Origin: Emydura subglobosa
Lineage: Eukaryota > Chordata > Testudines > Chelidae
Direction: 5' to 3'
Assembly: GCA_007922225.1 (NCBI GenBank)
Contig: ML679962.1
Coordinates: 36,719,863 to 36,783,862 of the forward strand
DNA length: 64,000 nucleotides
The notes beneath the pieces were generated by a model that had not been told where the DNA came from, searched no databases, and saw only the letters and a program-made list of their open reading frames with translations. Made by a program: the position numbers and the translations under genes. Within the stretch, counting starts at the first letter, position 1; every line of letters starts with the position of its first letter. Of this stretch, positions 9,556-21,125 are shown one piece after another.

Positions 9556-12504
9556 TGAGATGGTTTTGGGGGTAGCCAGGACTCTCTCACCTTAACCCCC
9601 TGCCGCTAGCGGGAGGGAGACTTTCATGTGCTGAACTTGGTGCTAGCTCCCTGACTCCTCCAGCCCGTCAGCCACCCACTGTGCTACGTCAGCCCTTACT
9701 TTGCCTTGCAGGTTAACAAATAGGTGCACCCCAGCCCCCGAGCCTCTTTGTAGCATTCCCCCGTAGCACAAGCCCTTTACCTGCGGGACAGTCCCAGTAA
9801 TATCAGAGCTGCTGGTCCAAAGGGAACAGCGTACACACCAACGTGAACGATTCCACGCAGGCTCAGCTCCTCGGACGGCACTGCAGCCCTGAGATATGCT
9901 TACAGTGAAACCAGCCGTAAGTTTATTACCACCAAGATTCAGGAGCTCATGAGCAAGGATAATGGAAACAGAAAAGTTCCATAGAAACCAGAATCAAGAC
10001 GTGCTTTCTAGAGATTCAATAGGCCAACCTCCTCTATCGAGCAGTCTCATCCCACCCAAAGCCTTCTGCAGCGGTTCCGAGACTGGTTGTGATCCCGTTT
10101 TCATGGGTGGAAATGTGCTGTCAATTTGATTCCTAGGTGCTGGAGAACAGGGTGTTTTCTTTAGCCCCCAGCTGCAGCCCAGTCAACCTTTGAAGTGCAT
10201 CCCCAGAGGAGGCGCTTCCTGCCTGCTGTACTTCTCTTCCTGTTAAATCTCACAGTCCTTCATCTGCACTTAGCACAGACTGGTGATTGGCAATGAGACA
10301 ATCCTTCATTTCAACACCTAGATGGATAAACATTTCTGGTCCAGCCAGAAACCAGTTTGTCACCTCTGCTGAGGATTTACACCTCGATACAAACTGTAGG
10401 AACACATTTCCATTATACAGGAACATAACTCCTTACATAGCACCCGTACATTCGATGATATTCATAACTAGTGTGAGCCCAGCTTTCCTTTGATACCTTG
10501 TGTGACATTCTTTGGTGAATCAGAATGTAGGGACCAGAATTAGGATATTCTCATACCCTCCTTGCCGCCTGGAATTGAGAGGTTCTTGGATCACACTACG
10601 TACTTGATGCTGCTGTTTATACTGTACTGTATAAATATACTATATTTAAAAACTGGCCAGGTGGCAACCCTGGACTGCACCAGTTTGCAGCACAGGGGAT
10701 ACAGCGAAGCTAGAAGCATGCTAACTTGCCAGTTCCTTTTTCTAGGGAATGTTCAAGAAAGATCCCTTAACCAGACACGTCCTCGTTCAAGCGAGTGGGA
10801 AAGGGTTGCACTGAAATGGCCTTAACTAATGAAGACTTTTTGAGGTGGAAATATGGACCATAAGTGAGTGTGCATCAAAATTCTCAATGTTCCAAGGGAA
10901 ATTTCACCTGGAAAATATCCCCATGTTGTTTTGCAGGCTGAAGGAAGCATCCATGTATTCCAAACAGGCATTGCATTTGCAAACAGGCACTCGAACGATG
11001 CACCCAAAAATGTTGCCAGCTGCCAGTACAGAGGCCCATTGAATGTGTGGGGTGTTCGGGAAAATGCCAAGCTCGTTGGGCCTCTTGCATGGTGGAACGC
11101 GTTTTGGGCCGCTCATTGATTTCGGTGGAAAGGCTCTTCTTGACTTTTGTGCTGCATAAACTTGCTACGGGTGGTGGCAGTGTCAGGAAAATAGCAACCG
11201 ACTCTTCCGAACATGCAGTAATTCTTGCATTTGTAAATGTGAAGGTGTTTCAGGGTGTTTGTCCTTGTTAAATGTGTGTGTGGCCTAGAGCCCAAGTGGT
11301 CAGACAACAAAGGGAGTGAGGGTGGCTCTGGCATTTCTCCCACGTGGCTCATAGCTAGTGGGTCAAATTCAGTCCAAAGTCAAGCCAATGCAACCCCACT
11401 GATTTCAGAGCAGGAGAGGAGAACTTGGCCATTGCGGTGACATTACATTTGCTCTCTTGCCACCAATATATTTGCCTATCTGTCCTTGTTTTGGGACAGA
11501 TTCTTAGCCTAGCTCCACTGACTTCAGTGGTAGAAACTGGTATAGCTCTTCTGAAGATTTGAGCCTTTAAAAAACAAACAAACAAACAAACAAAAAACCC
11601 CAATTCCGTATGTTGCCCCTGTGGGTTGTGTTATCAGTGTTTCCTTGATTTGTGGTTTGTTGTTTCTTGGATGCTTTTACACTCGTCCCCTGCCCTTTAA
11701 TTATTTTCAGATTTCTTAGGATCTGTTTCTTCCATTCTTACTCCAGGCGTCCTCCGTGATCCCAAAGCTGTACGTGTAAAGCTTGATGCTGTTCACTCTT
11801 TTTTCCCCTGGGTTTTTATTTTGAACACAAACCTGGCTAAGACACAGTTTTCTTTGCTGCCTACTCTGGTAATTGGAGCTTCAGACATACTCAATAGACA
11901 GGCCTGTGCCCTTTTGCCTTACCCGCTAATGTTTTTATGAATTACATTTTATCATCTGTTTTGGCTGCATCAGTAGTTGTGAGGCGCAGTAACTGAAATC
12001 AGAACGGAACTGGCTGATCTGAGCCTCAGCACGCAGCTGATTAGCTCTTCATAACGGCCTTCGATCGCTGCTGCAGTGGTTCCCATTAGCTCTGCAGTAT
12101 GGTGGTTAAGATTGGGTCAAGTGTTCCCACTTATACACAAACACGTTCCCGTCAGTCTGTGTCCTCTTCCGGTCTCTCTGAACGGAAGGTGATCCTGATA
12201 ATGTTCTAGGCAAACTTTAGACGGTAACGATTGAGTTAAGCAGCTGGTGTGCTGAGTCATTGCTTAATGCGCAAATCCTGGTGCTTTCGCTGTTATCTGT
12301 GTGCCCCGTGTCTCTTTGTTGTTAGGAGATTGATACTTAAACTGTTCGTTTTTGGGATGGGCCAGCTATTAATGTATGTGCATGTCCTGTGGCTAGCAGA
12401 ATGAGGCTCTGTTCCCTGACTGGGCCGTCTAAGTGCTACTGCAAAACAAGTACTAATGAGGGTGCAAAATTGGATGAATGAGTTCACATTGATATAAGTA
12501 CCTC
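9556..12504. other. Unique DNA, no gene recognised
   Basis: Mixed-composition DNA with short frames on both strands, densest at 10.8-11.1 kb where plus and minus frames overlap and none stands out. An (ACAA)n tract lies near 11574-11596. A scrap CTCCACTGACTTCAGTGG at about 11513-11530 is palindromic and resembles the amniote 'attgacttcagtggg' repeats. Confidence 0.3.
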
Positions 12505-12602
12505 ATTTGGGGCGGAGACTATCTACTTCTGTTTGTCCAGCACCTAGCACAAGGGTGCCCTGATTGTGGCCTCTAATGCCATTGTAATACATGTTCATTA
12601 AT
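12505..12602 (+). repeat. MIR/L2-type 3' tail
   Basis: TTGGGGCGGAGACTATCTAC is followed by TTCTGTTTGTCCAGCACCTAG and CACAAGGGTGCCCTGATTGTG, then GCCATTGTAATACATGTTCA. This is the order of the 3' end shared by MIR and L2-derived repeats of amniotes ('ggcagggactgtct...tgtacagcacctagcacaatgggg...gtaatacaaat'). The same family recurs inverted at 15257-15346. Confidence 0.65.
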
Positions 12603-13898
12603 AGTTAGCACAACCATCGCATGATGAATCACCTTTGTTTGCATCTCCTAGCCCAGCTACCCTTGCCTGACACGTATCTGTAGCGTCTAATGGATGTTTT
12701 AATGTCCCCTCTAACAGGTGCTAGCAAAAGATAGTCCCTGTAAAACTAGAAACACGTTAATCTGTTTTAGGCCCAACATTTCACAAAGCACATCTCCCCA
12801 GCTGCCACATTTATGCTTGCAGTTTTGCACGTCCAAATATCAGAATATGCACTCGCAAATGGAAATTGAGCAGTTCCACCTCCACCCAATCTACATGCAC
12901 AAGTGTTGTTTGTGTGTGCATGTTTTTTGCACGCATAGATGCTTGCATGCATAGATTGGAGAATGCATTTGCCCTTAAAATTTCCATTTTTCACTGCTGA
13001 CTATGGGAGATGTCAAACTTACACTGATCTGGTTTTTACCAAGGTATTGGATGAGGAAGGAGAACAATAAGGGCAAGCCAGAATGTGAACCACTACAGTA
13101 GTAGAGATTTTAAGTCCATTTGTCGAAGCACTTGTCCCTTTACCAGTTACAACCATTCTGTTTCTGTTAGTTAATATCGGAAGGATTATGCCATTGTCTT
13201 TGACTCCTGCTTAAAATTTGATGACTGTACATAATTCTTTTCAGTTCGCAGAGTAGCATTGAAGTGTGGAGGGGTGGAGGGTTGAGATTTTCATTTTGGT
13301 TTTCTTTGTCTGCAGTCCTTTTGATGCTAGGCTCAGGTGAGATGGAAATTTGCTGAGTTCCAGACATGGTGAAAATGCTTACAAGTAACTTGAAAAACCA
13401 GTGAAACTGAAAGAAGGACCAAAAAAAAAAAAAGAAAGGAAAGGAAATATCAGAACCCTTCAAAGGCAATGCGGTATACATTTTTAGTGCTTATAGGATT
13501 CTGAGTTGCTTTTCTTTGACTGGCAGCTTTCAATTGCGGCTTTGTATTAATAAGCTGACATTGATGGGTATTTTTCCCTCTTAATGCTGCTATTGATGGT
13601 GCACTCTCTCTTTCCACAATGAAAGCTGTTTAGCAATCAGATATTTTGCTTCTTAATAAGTAATGTACATGCACATTGCAGAGAGAAGTGCATTACTGAA
13701 GAGACGTAGCTATTTCATTTTGCAATTGCTTTTATGGCACGGAGATGGATCTGATTCCACTCCAGATAGTTGAAGCTTGCTGAGCCTTCATGTTGTTTGC
13801 TTATGAACTTTTTCCTCTCCTTGCTTTCTTCCTGCAGTACAAGATAAGCAAATTAGCATTCGTTCCATTGGAAGCATGTCTTCAAAGAGAGGCACGCA
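12603..13898. other. Unique AT-rich stretch
   Basis: Nothing recognised beyond an alternating 'gcatg/tgcat' section near 12890-12955 and an A-run near 13420-13432. The open frames are short and without motif. Confidence 0.3.
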
Positions 13899-14007
13899 GT
13901 TCTTCGAATGCTTGCTCATGTCCATTCCACTATAGGTGTGTGCACGCCACCGTGCACGGGTTCCCGGAACTTTTTTCCCCTTAGCAGACCCCGTAGGGCC
14001 GGCTCTG

Positions 14008-14021
14008 GTGCCCCCTGGAGT
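14008..14021 (-). promoter_or_regulatory. CTCF-like motif within the repeat leader
   Basis: On the minus strand ACTCCAGGGGGCAC matches the CTCF core CCASYAGRKGGCRS at 12 of 14 positions, with the AGGGGGCAC part intact. It lies in the leader of the inverted-repeat element, so other copies of the family may carry it too. Confidence 0.3.
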
Positions 14022-14247
14022 CCCGTGTACATGCCACAGTATATGAGGCACTGCCGGCCCTACGCCCCCTCAGTCCCTTCTTTCCGCCCCTGACGGTTGC
14101 TGGAACTAGCCTTGCTCTCTGAAAGTACTATTCCCCTTCTTTGAACTCTTCGTTATTCGAAGTAGTTTAGTTAGTTTTAAGTAGGTGTTAAGTGGTGTTA
14201 AGTGTAGTTAGATAAGAAGTCCCTGAGGGACTTAGAGCGGCTGGACC

Positions 14248-14316
14248 ATGCTCCGGTCGCCTGGATTTAAGCCGTGTGCCTCCTGCGGAAAGGCTTTCCC
14301 ACTCAGCGACCTATAG
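14248..14316 (+). pseudogene. Gag-like N-terminal remnant inside the inverted-repeat element
   Basis: An ATG at 14248 opens 22 codons, MLRSPGFKPCASCGKAF followed by PLSDL, before a TAG that lies inside the right inverted repeat at 14314-14316. The CASCGKAF segment is a C-x2-C motif of the kind found near the start of DIRS-type gag proteins, as far as I recall. Everything downstream in a full element (rest of gag, reverse transcriptase, tyrosine recombinase) is missing, so the right arm appears to have been joined directly onto the gag start. A one-zinc-finger resemblance by chance cannot be excluded at this length. Confidence 0.4.
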
Positions 14317-14349
14317 TGGAATGGACATGAGCAACACATCTAGAAGAAC

Positions 14350-15256
14350 ATCAGTTACTGGTAAGTAACCTTGTTTTTTTCTCTCTGCAGTGCAAAGTAC
14401 CAGAATAAAGGACATCATAGCATGCATTCTGCCCAGCCCAACTAAGCTTGAGCTCTGACAATAGATATGGAAAAAAATACAGTGACATTTCAGTGATGAA
14501 ACAGGGCTAGGAGGGGACAGGTCATCCTGGCATCAGTCCTACCCATGCCAGTACATACCCACGGCATGATTCTGGAGAAGCGAATGTGGCAGTGTTCTGG
14601 GAGAAGGCTTTGTTCATTAAAACCTTGTCCGAGATAAAGAATCAAACCCAAATTTAACTTGAAAATTGAATTTTCAAAAAGTGTTGGGGCTGGACTTTTC
14701 AAGTGATGCTGCATAATTTAGTGCAGATCTTTATCACATCCTAAAAGATTGCCTCAATAACATCAAAGGGTCAGCCGACAAAGTCAATTTACTGACAAAC
14801 TCCCCATTTTCGCCTCGCCTTCTGTTACATCAAAAAACAAGCAAGTTGTGTCCTGTGGGTAAAGTGCTCAGAGCCTGGTTTGTCATAAAACCTGACGTGT
14901 AAAACAAAACAGTCTGGGTTTGTTCATCAGGTGCCGTTGGCTGGTGGCTAGTGCTGTTGCACCAGTCATCTTGAACACTATTTGTCTTAATCAGCAGCTT
15001 CATTTAGGTTGTGTCACCGCGCTGTCACAGGAAATTCAGAGGTCTGCAATAGCACAAAGATGCACTTGTCTTACCATGAAGAGAAAGTAAAGGTCTTTAG
15101 GGACTTGTAAGTGTGTGTTCTGAGTTGGGTAGGATAACTGAAAGGGAACAAGTAAGCCAGAAGTCAAGCCTGGCCTTTAATTTAGACTTGACTCGTGTCT
15201 TGGGGATGGTAGTGGTAGTTACTTGTCCGTAGTGTGCTAATGCTCAAGGAACCCAC
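14350..15256. other. Unique stretch
   Basis: Nothing recognised. The frames are short and there is no clear repeat, though the first 30 bases may still belong to the flank of the element to the left. Confidence 0.3.
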
Positions 15257-15346
15257 ACAGGGATCAGGACCCCATTGCACTTGGAATTGTACACGAAAGT
15301 ACCACCACCACTCCCTGACCTAAAGAGCTCACAATCTGAAATAATC
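15257..15346 (-). repeat. MIR/L2-type 3' tail, reverse orientation
   Basis: AGGGATCAGGACCCCATTGC, ACTTGGAATTGTACAC and CCCTGACCTAAAGAGCTCAC with AATCTGAA are the reverse complement of the tail family at 12505-12602 ('gggatcagggccccattgtgctaggcgctgtac...ctgccccaaagagcttacaatct'). Confidence 0.65.
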
Positions 15347-17880
15347 TCCTCCTATGGCCAAATTCCTTAGGCCCATACTCAGTTGTTATTCCACTTTACT
15401 CCTTCCTTACTCAGACCAACACCTGTTGTTGTCAGTGGGGATATGGAGGGTGTGTGTGTGAAAGGGAGTAAGAACTGAGTAAGCCCCCCCAGGCCATCTG
15501 CCAGAGCTATTCCATACTACATTTCTGAGTAGAGCTGACATTTATGAAGCTTGATATTAATTCACCTTTGTCTTCTAAGTGTTTGGCTCTGTTAACTCAG
15601 ATGTAAAAATGATTCGGCTAACTCCGTCTGCTGACGTTGCCTTTGCAGGGCAGAAACCATCCCTGCTTTGGGTTGATGCCTTAAAAACGTTAAATAGATG
15701 AGAAAATCTTGAACGAAGACTTTTTGCCAAGATAGACAAGCGTGAAAATCCTCTATCAAAGGGAGGGTTTCTTTTCCTCCTTTTTGGAAACCGTTCCTAC
15801 CTTTGATCTGTCACCTTCATGTTCTTAACCCATCTGTGTCTGCAGCCAGTCAGATTAAATAAATCAAGGAATTCAAGGAAATGTAACTGGACAGGGCTAT
15901 TTTTATAGAGATGATGCTTCACAACAGCTGTAAGAACCTGATTCGATGCCCTTTAAGTGTCCTTCCATTGACCTCAATGGACACTGACTCAAACATTAAT
16001 ACACTAACATTGTTTCCCAGCCAAACTATGGAAGATTCCATGACACTAATGATAGATTGAGGGACCCGTGTATCCCAAAAAGCAGAAGCAAGATGCTAAG
16101 AGCAATGAGTGTAGGGATCCACAGCAGCAAGGAGAGAAATATCTGAAAATGAAAGTTAAGGCATTACCAATATTCTTCTTAATTACTACAGTCAGAGTTG
16201 CCTCAGTTCTCTGACGTAGCTCAAAGAACTACAGAATTTGGTTAGTTAGCTATGCTAAAAGCCATAGTTCTTCCAACTGGCCATCCATCCTCTTCCTAGA
16301 TGTCTTATGTTTGGTAGTCCTTTGTTACTAGGAGTTGTCTTTCATAAACCTAAATATTTTTCTCTTTAAGCTCCAAGGTCACTCAGGAATCTATATATAA
16401 CTACAGATCCCAATGGTGTTTAGATCAAGCTTTCCGTCACCATAAAACAGTATTCAGAATGTTAATACATTACAATAGTTGATCTCAAATTTCCTTTTTG
16501 ATCGGAAGTTATTTAAAATGTGAGCAAACTGGTTCAGAATAATTATTGCTTACTAAATTCTGACCTTTTTCTTCAACCACTTTTTCACAGAGATCCAATT
16601 GAAAGGTTTTTTTAATACCCTGCAATGCCTTAGAATATCTGTTTAAATGATGTATTGTTTGTTTTTGTGCTGAGCTGTAAAGTGGTTATGGGAAGCGGGG
16701 TGTAGAGGGAATATTTGCTTGATTAAGCATTTGGCCCTGACTCAGATCTAGCAGGAGCTAATTTACTCAGATTCACTGTGATAGAATGTCAAGAAAGAAA
16801 TTGGGATGTTAAAAATAGCCTTTCCAATAGTGAAGTTGTGTGCTGCCTGGCAAGAATCCTGCCATCGTGACTCCCACACCCTAGATTAGGTGAGTCATGG
16901 AGGTAGATGAATGTCCTGTTCAAGAGGAGTGAGATAGCTACAACTTGGTGTCGCATTCAGCTTCCCAAGAAGCAGCAATGTCTGTGGTCCTGAAAGAGGT
17001 GCCTGGTGCGGGTTGGAGTGCCATGGCCATAGTCCTAAGAACAAGGAAATGCAAAGACTTGTGCAAAGAAAAAGGCTAGTGTCAAAGCTCTGGATAAAAG
17101 CTTGGTACTTGCTAGTAGGAGTGAAAGTCCCTGACAACAACACAAGTACTCTTCTTCTATTTACAACAAAACCGGATTTGTTTTAATGGTAAAACTGTCC
17201 ATAACGGAATTAAAACAATGCATGGTGCAGATAAATAGGCCGTAGGGATTCCTTCCCATCTGATGACTTAGGCCTTCACTTTGCAATGACCTTCCCATGG
17301 GCACAGGAATTCACCTGCACCGAGCTCACTGCAAGATGGGGGCTGAAAGGAGTCCCCGTTTTTCCCACAAGCACCGATGTCAGCTCCATTGCTTGTCTTT
17401 GAAAACTGAAGTGGATAATCAATTTAGTAGTATTTTGTAGGGAGCGACCCTGAACTGGCCCAAGGGGAATGGAATAGGTGGCCCAGTGCATCATTTCCAT
17501 CTCTGTTTTCTCAGGTGTGTGTGATTCCCTTGAAGTCTTCCTTGGAAAACAGCCACCCTTTTGTGTAGTGCTATGGATCAAATGTAACTCCAGTGCAAAC
17601 TTCTGTCTGTGCTTGTTAATTACGAATTATAGCTATCCTGCCTCCACCAGCTGTAAGGAGGGTTTTTTCACTTTTTTTTTTTTAAATCAGAAATTAGGTG
17701 TCTGTCCAATAAAAGATATTCCCAGCCCCTCCTCTGTATTTGATTTTCCAGGGGTAGCACAGGAACCAAATTGTTATACGCAACCTTATCTCTAAGAAGG
17801 GGAGCAAAGCAACCTGCACTTTACAGAGCACTTCCTGGTCACACCTCATTCAGGGCTTGATTCCACAATGTGTGGTTCAC
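15347..17880. other. Unique AT-rich DNA
   Basis: Nothing recognised. The two longest frames (about 100 codons near 17276-17795) overlap on opposite strands and carry no motif. Confidence 0.3.
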
Positions 17881-17926
17881 CTCCTCGGTCATTCTTGTCG
17901 CTCCTCTCTGAATCCCCTTCAGTTCG
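17881..17926 (-). repeat. Short CR1/L3-type LINE scrap
   Basis: The sequence GTCATTCTTGTCGCTCCTCT followed by CTGAATCCCCTTCAGTT is, in reverse, AACTGAAGGGGATTCAGAGA with GGAGCGACAAGAATGAC. This corresponds to the 'kvQRRATRMI' segment of CR1-type reverse transcriptase. Only about 46 bases are alignable by eye. Confidence 0.4.
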
Positions 17927-19729
17927 ATACGGCCATGGAACTTTATTTCTTTCAGTCACATTCCTATAGCTATAGTACAACAGGAGATAGTGTGAGTTAC
18001 CCCCTCTGAAAAGGATTCGAGACAAGTTTAGTCAACCCAATGATTTTTTTTATTTTATTTTTATGTGATTGCAAATGATGAAAACATCTACTGGGAAGCC
18101 TGGAACTATATTTATGAAACTTTGTTTTCATAAACTGCTGGTTGTTCAATAGGGCATAAAACAGCCAGTATGAGATAGTTATTTGCTCTGCAAAATCATT
18201 TTACTCCTAGCTCCAATTTCATAGCACTTACTGCATTTCATTTATCTCTCTAAGAAATGTGACACAGTAGATTAACTATTGATATCGAAATATAGCATTT
18301 CCCATGTGGCTGTCAGTTACCGTGTTTCTTTCTTACTTCCCAGCCCCCGGACGATGAGGCAGTGGCAAATCAGGCCACTCTACGAGAAGATAGATTCTCA
18401 AATGCATCAGTAAAGAGAAACTTTACAAAAATGTGACTCAAACATTTCATGCTCATTCCCTGATCACCTCGCAATTAATGTGCAAACAGCTGGAAGTCTT
18501 CGTGCGTGGAAAGCATTTTGTTCAGACCTGTTGTGTTGGTGGCTGTTTTCCTGGTGACTAGTCAGCATGTATAACCACCTCAGCACAAAAAATATTGCAC
18601 TTGTCAACATAAGTTACCGTGTATTAAGTCAATAGTGTATAATTAGTAGCATGACAGATAATTTATGGTGCGGACAATTGGGAAAACGCTCACTGTGAAA
18701 ACGAGTAAATAAGGCTGAAGTCTCTTTGGGTCAGTTTGATTTTTCCACCTGTGAAGGTGTGCTGTTACACAGCATCCCGCATCCCAGGAGTTGCAGCTTG
18801 AATTTCAGCTTCTTCAAGGCTAAGCTCCAAAATGCTCACAGCTGCCCTTCCTTGTATTAATTGTGATTCTCAACAAAGCAGCTGGAGTCCCAGAATTGCA
18901 GAAGCTGCAGTTTACAGAGCTTTGCTGGATCCGCAGCGTGTTGGCATTTGGGATCTCAGACTGGGAGAGATGTCTGCCTGCGTCACAGGCTAGATTGTGT
19001 CGCTGTGTCAGTCAGCTGAACTGCCGCTCAGCCAGAGCCTCTGCAGATCTTGGAACCAGACCAGGTATAGCGTTTGGCCCGTGCTTTCAGGCTAGTTCCG
19101 CCCCGGAATTTTCAAAGGGATGCTACCGCTAACAGAAATGTGCTTCATGACTCGACGCTGGGTTTTAGCATTCCCTTGCAGCGTTGGAAGCCCAGGGTCA
19201 TTCAGTGCATTGTGCTAGGGCAGGAGAACAAGAAAGAGAAGTTCGTTAAAAATTTATTTGTAATCGTTTCATCCCATTAGGTCCAGCTATAATCAAATAG
19301 TTACCTTGTTATTATTTATAACCTAACGTTGTCACTTTGACTCTATTGTGCTTATTCACACACAAAATCAGTAGTAAATACAAATATATACATTGGAGGC
19401 TATTTGCTACTTACTGTCCAAATAAATTTGTAACAAAATCATCCAAAAGAGGGGAGCCCCATTACCGAAGGTCTAAACAGCTTCTTCTAAAGCATCTCAT
19501 GCATTCTGTAAAGCTGATTTGCTTGTATGCGATGTTAAAATGTGCGTAAGAGGGTGCTGCAGTGTAATTTACACAGAACTGGGATTAATTAACGGAGGTT
19601 GTCAGCAGTGCTGTTTGTAGGCAATAATTTAAGTCACTTCACAAATTTGAAGGAGTTAATTTGTGAGCCATATCATTCCCAGAGACTCTGGTGGTTGTTC
19701 TCTCAGGATTATATATTACTGAGTCACTT
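17927..19729. other. Unique DNA, partly enhancer-like
   Basis: The part at about 18430-18720 is non-repetitive and rich in short AT motifs (GCAATTAATGTGCAAACAGC, GTGTATAATTAGTAGC, AGATAATTTATGG). This is the texture of conserved noncoding DNA. No open frame of interest is present. Confidence 0.3.
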
Positions 19730-20639
19730 CTTCTCTCTTCTACTTTATATACACCTATTCATAAATGATCTGGAAAAGGAGGTGATCAGTGAAGTGGCAA
19801 AGTTTGCAGATGATAGCTATTTTGAGTAATTTTTTAAGTCCAAAGCTGACTGCGAAGAGTTACAAAGGGATCTCACAAAACTGGATGACGGGGCAACAAA
19901 ATGGCAGATGAAATTCAGCGTTAAGTGGAAAATAATGCATATTGGAAAACATAATCCCAGCTTTACATACAAAATGACAGGGTCTAAATTAGCTGTTACC
20001 ACTCAAGAAAAAGATCTTGGTGTTGTCATGGATAGTTCTCTGAAAACATCCTCTCAATGTGTAGCAGCAGTCAAAAAAGCTAACAATGTTAGGATCCATT
20101 CAGAAAGGGATAGATACATTAGAAAATATCATAATGGCACTATATAAATCTATGGTAGGCCCACACCTGGAATGCTGCATGCAGTTCTGGTTGCCCCATC
20201 TCAAAAAAGATATATTGGAATTGGAAAAAGTACAGAGAAGAGCAACCAAAATAATTAGAGATATGGAGCAAATTCCATATGAGGAGAGATTAAAAAGACG
20301 GAGTAATTCTTCACATGGTTAGCCTCTGGGATTTGTTTTCCTGGGATGTTGCGAAGGCGGAAAGTATAACTGGGTTCAAAAAAGGGTTAGATAAGTTCAG
20401 AGAAGAGAGGTCCATCAATGGCTATTAGACAAGATGGTCAGGAACGCAACCCCTCTCTGAGTGTCTCTAAACTTTCAACTGCCAGAAACTGGGGCTAGAT
20501 GACAGGTGATGGTAACTTGATAATTACCCTATTCTGTTAATTCCCTCTGAAGCATCTGTCTCTGGCCGCTTTTGGAAGACGGATACTGGGTTACAAAGAC
20601 CATTGGTCTGACCCAGTCTGGCCATTCTTATGTTCTTGC
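19730..20639 (+). mobile_element. CR1 LINE 3' fragment with an internal deletion
   Basis: The copy begins in the palm of the reverse transcriptase: FINDLEKEVISEVAKFADDS at about 19755-19818 contains the catalytic F-A-D-D box at 19803-19814. After a stop, the next block (QMKFSVKWKIMHIGKHNPS, EKDLGVVMDSSLKTSSQ) runs to about 20085. After a frame change, [20 protein letters not shown] and [20 protein letters not shown] run to about 20300. At that point the sequence jumps to the 3' portion and ends at 20639 with TGACCCAGTCTGGCCATTCT and TATGTTCTTG. This is the CR1 subfamily ending 'cattcttatgttctt'. Multiple stops show it is inactive. Confidence 0.88.
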
Positions 20640-21125
20640 AGAGGTATTTAGCACCAAGTTATTTATTAAATCTGGAAGCTATATTTGCAGCAAAGCAGTT
20701 TTTGAATTAAAATGTGCCTGTTTTTTCAAGCTTGCAAAACATTCATGAAATTTGTAGCAGTGTCAGGGAATGTGGAGGCTTTTGATACAATTTACCACGC
20801 AACTTTGTTGGGGGTTTTTTTGACATTGGAATATAAAAATGTTGTGGCATATTTTACATTTTCAAATTTCTCTTGGTTTGATTTGCTGGGATCAGTCATG
20901 TTATTAGTTCGCTTTCCTTATTTGGCAGAGCCTACCATATTGTTTTCATGCATTTCCACACCATTCTGTACCATTATGGAGCTTTACTGGCAAATGAAAA
21001 ACATTTAACATAAGCTATTTGGACTCATTTTCTCTGAGAGGAACTGGTCTGTCAGCCAGGCATAAAAGTACTATAGAGAGCAGTTCTGTGCTTCAGTGCA
21101 AGGGATGGCTTGCTATACAACATCT
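20640..21125. other. Spacer between two CR1 copies
   Basis: A 98-codon frame (20712-21008, plus) contains VEAFDTIYHATLLG. This faintly resembles the RT motif 'aAFDTIDHxiLL' of L2/Rex-type LINEs, but the following residues do not fit. Otherwise nothing is recognised. Confidence 0.25.

Larger units (their letters stand above)
13899..14349 (+). mobile_element. Internally deleted element with inverted terminal repeats, DIRS-like candidate
   Basis: A perfect 25-base inverted repeat is formed by 13912-13936 (TTGCTCATGTCCATTCCACT and on) and 14310-14334 (CCTATAGTGGAATGGACATG and on). Outside it, both arms continue with a shared GAAGAAC (read inward), giving arms of about 38-40 bases. Between the arms lie a GC-rich leader (13937-14100), a TTAGTTAGTTTTAAG-rich tract (14165-14210) and a short frame starting at 14248 with a C-x2-C motif. 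DIRS retrotransposons have inverted terminal repeats and gag proteins with such cysteine motifs. A non-autonomous DNA transposon is the alternative. The family itself I recall as abundant in turtles. Confidence 0.6.

Noticed and set aside
14037..14047. TATA-like CAGTATATGAGG as a promoter of the inverted-repeat element
   Set aside because: It is a non-canonical TATA without other support. It may be a remnant of one but cannot be claimed.
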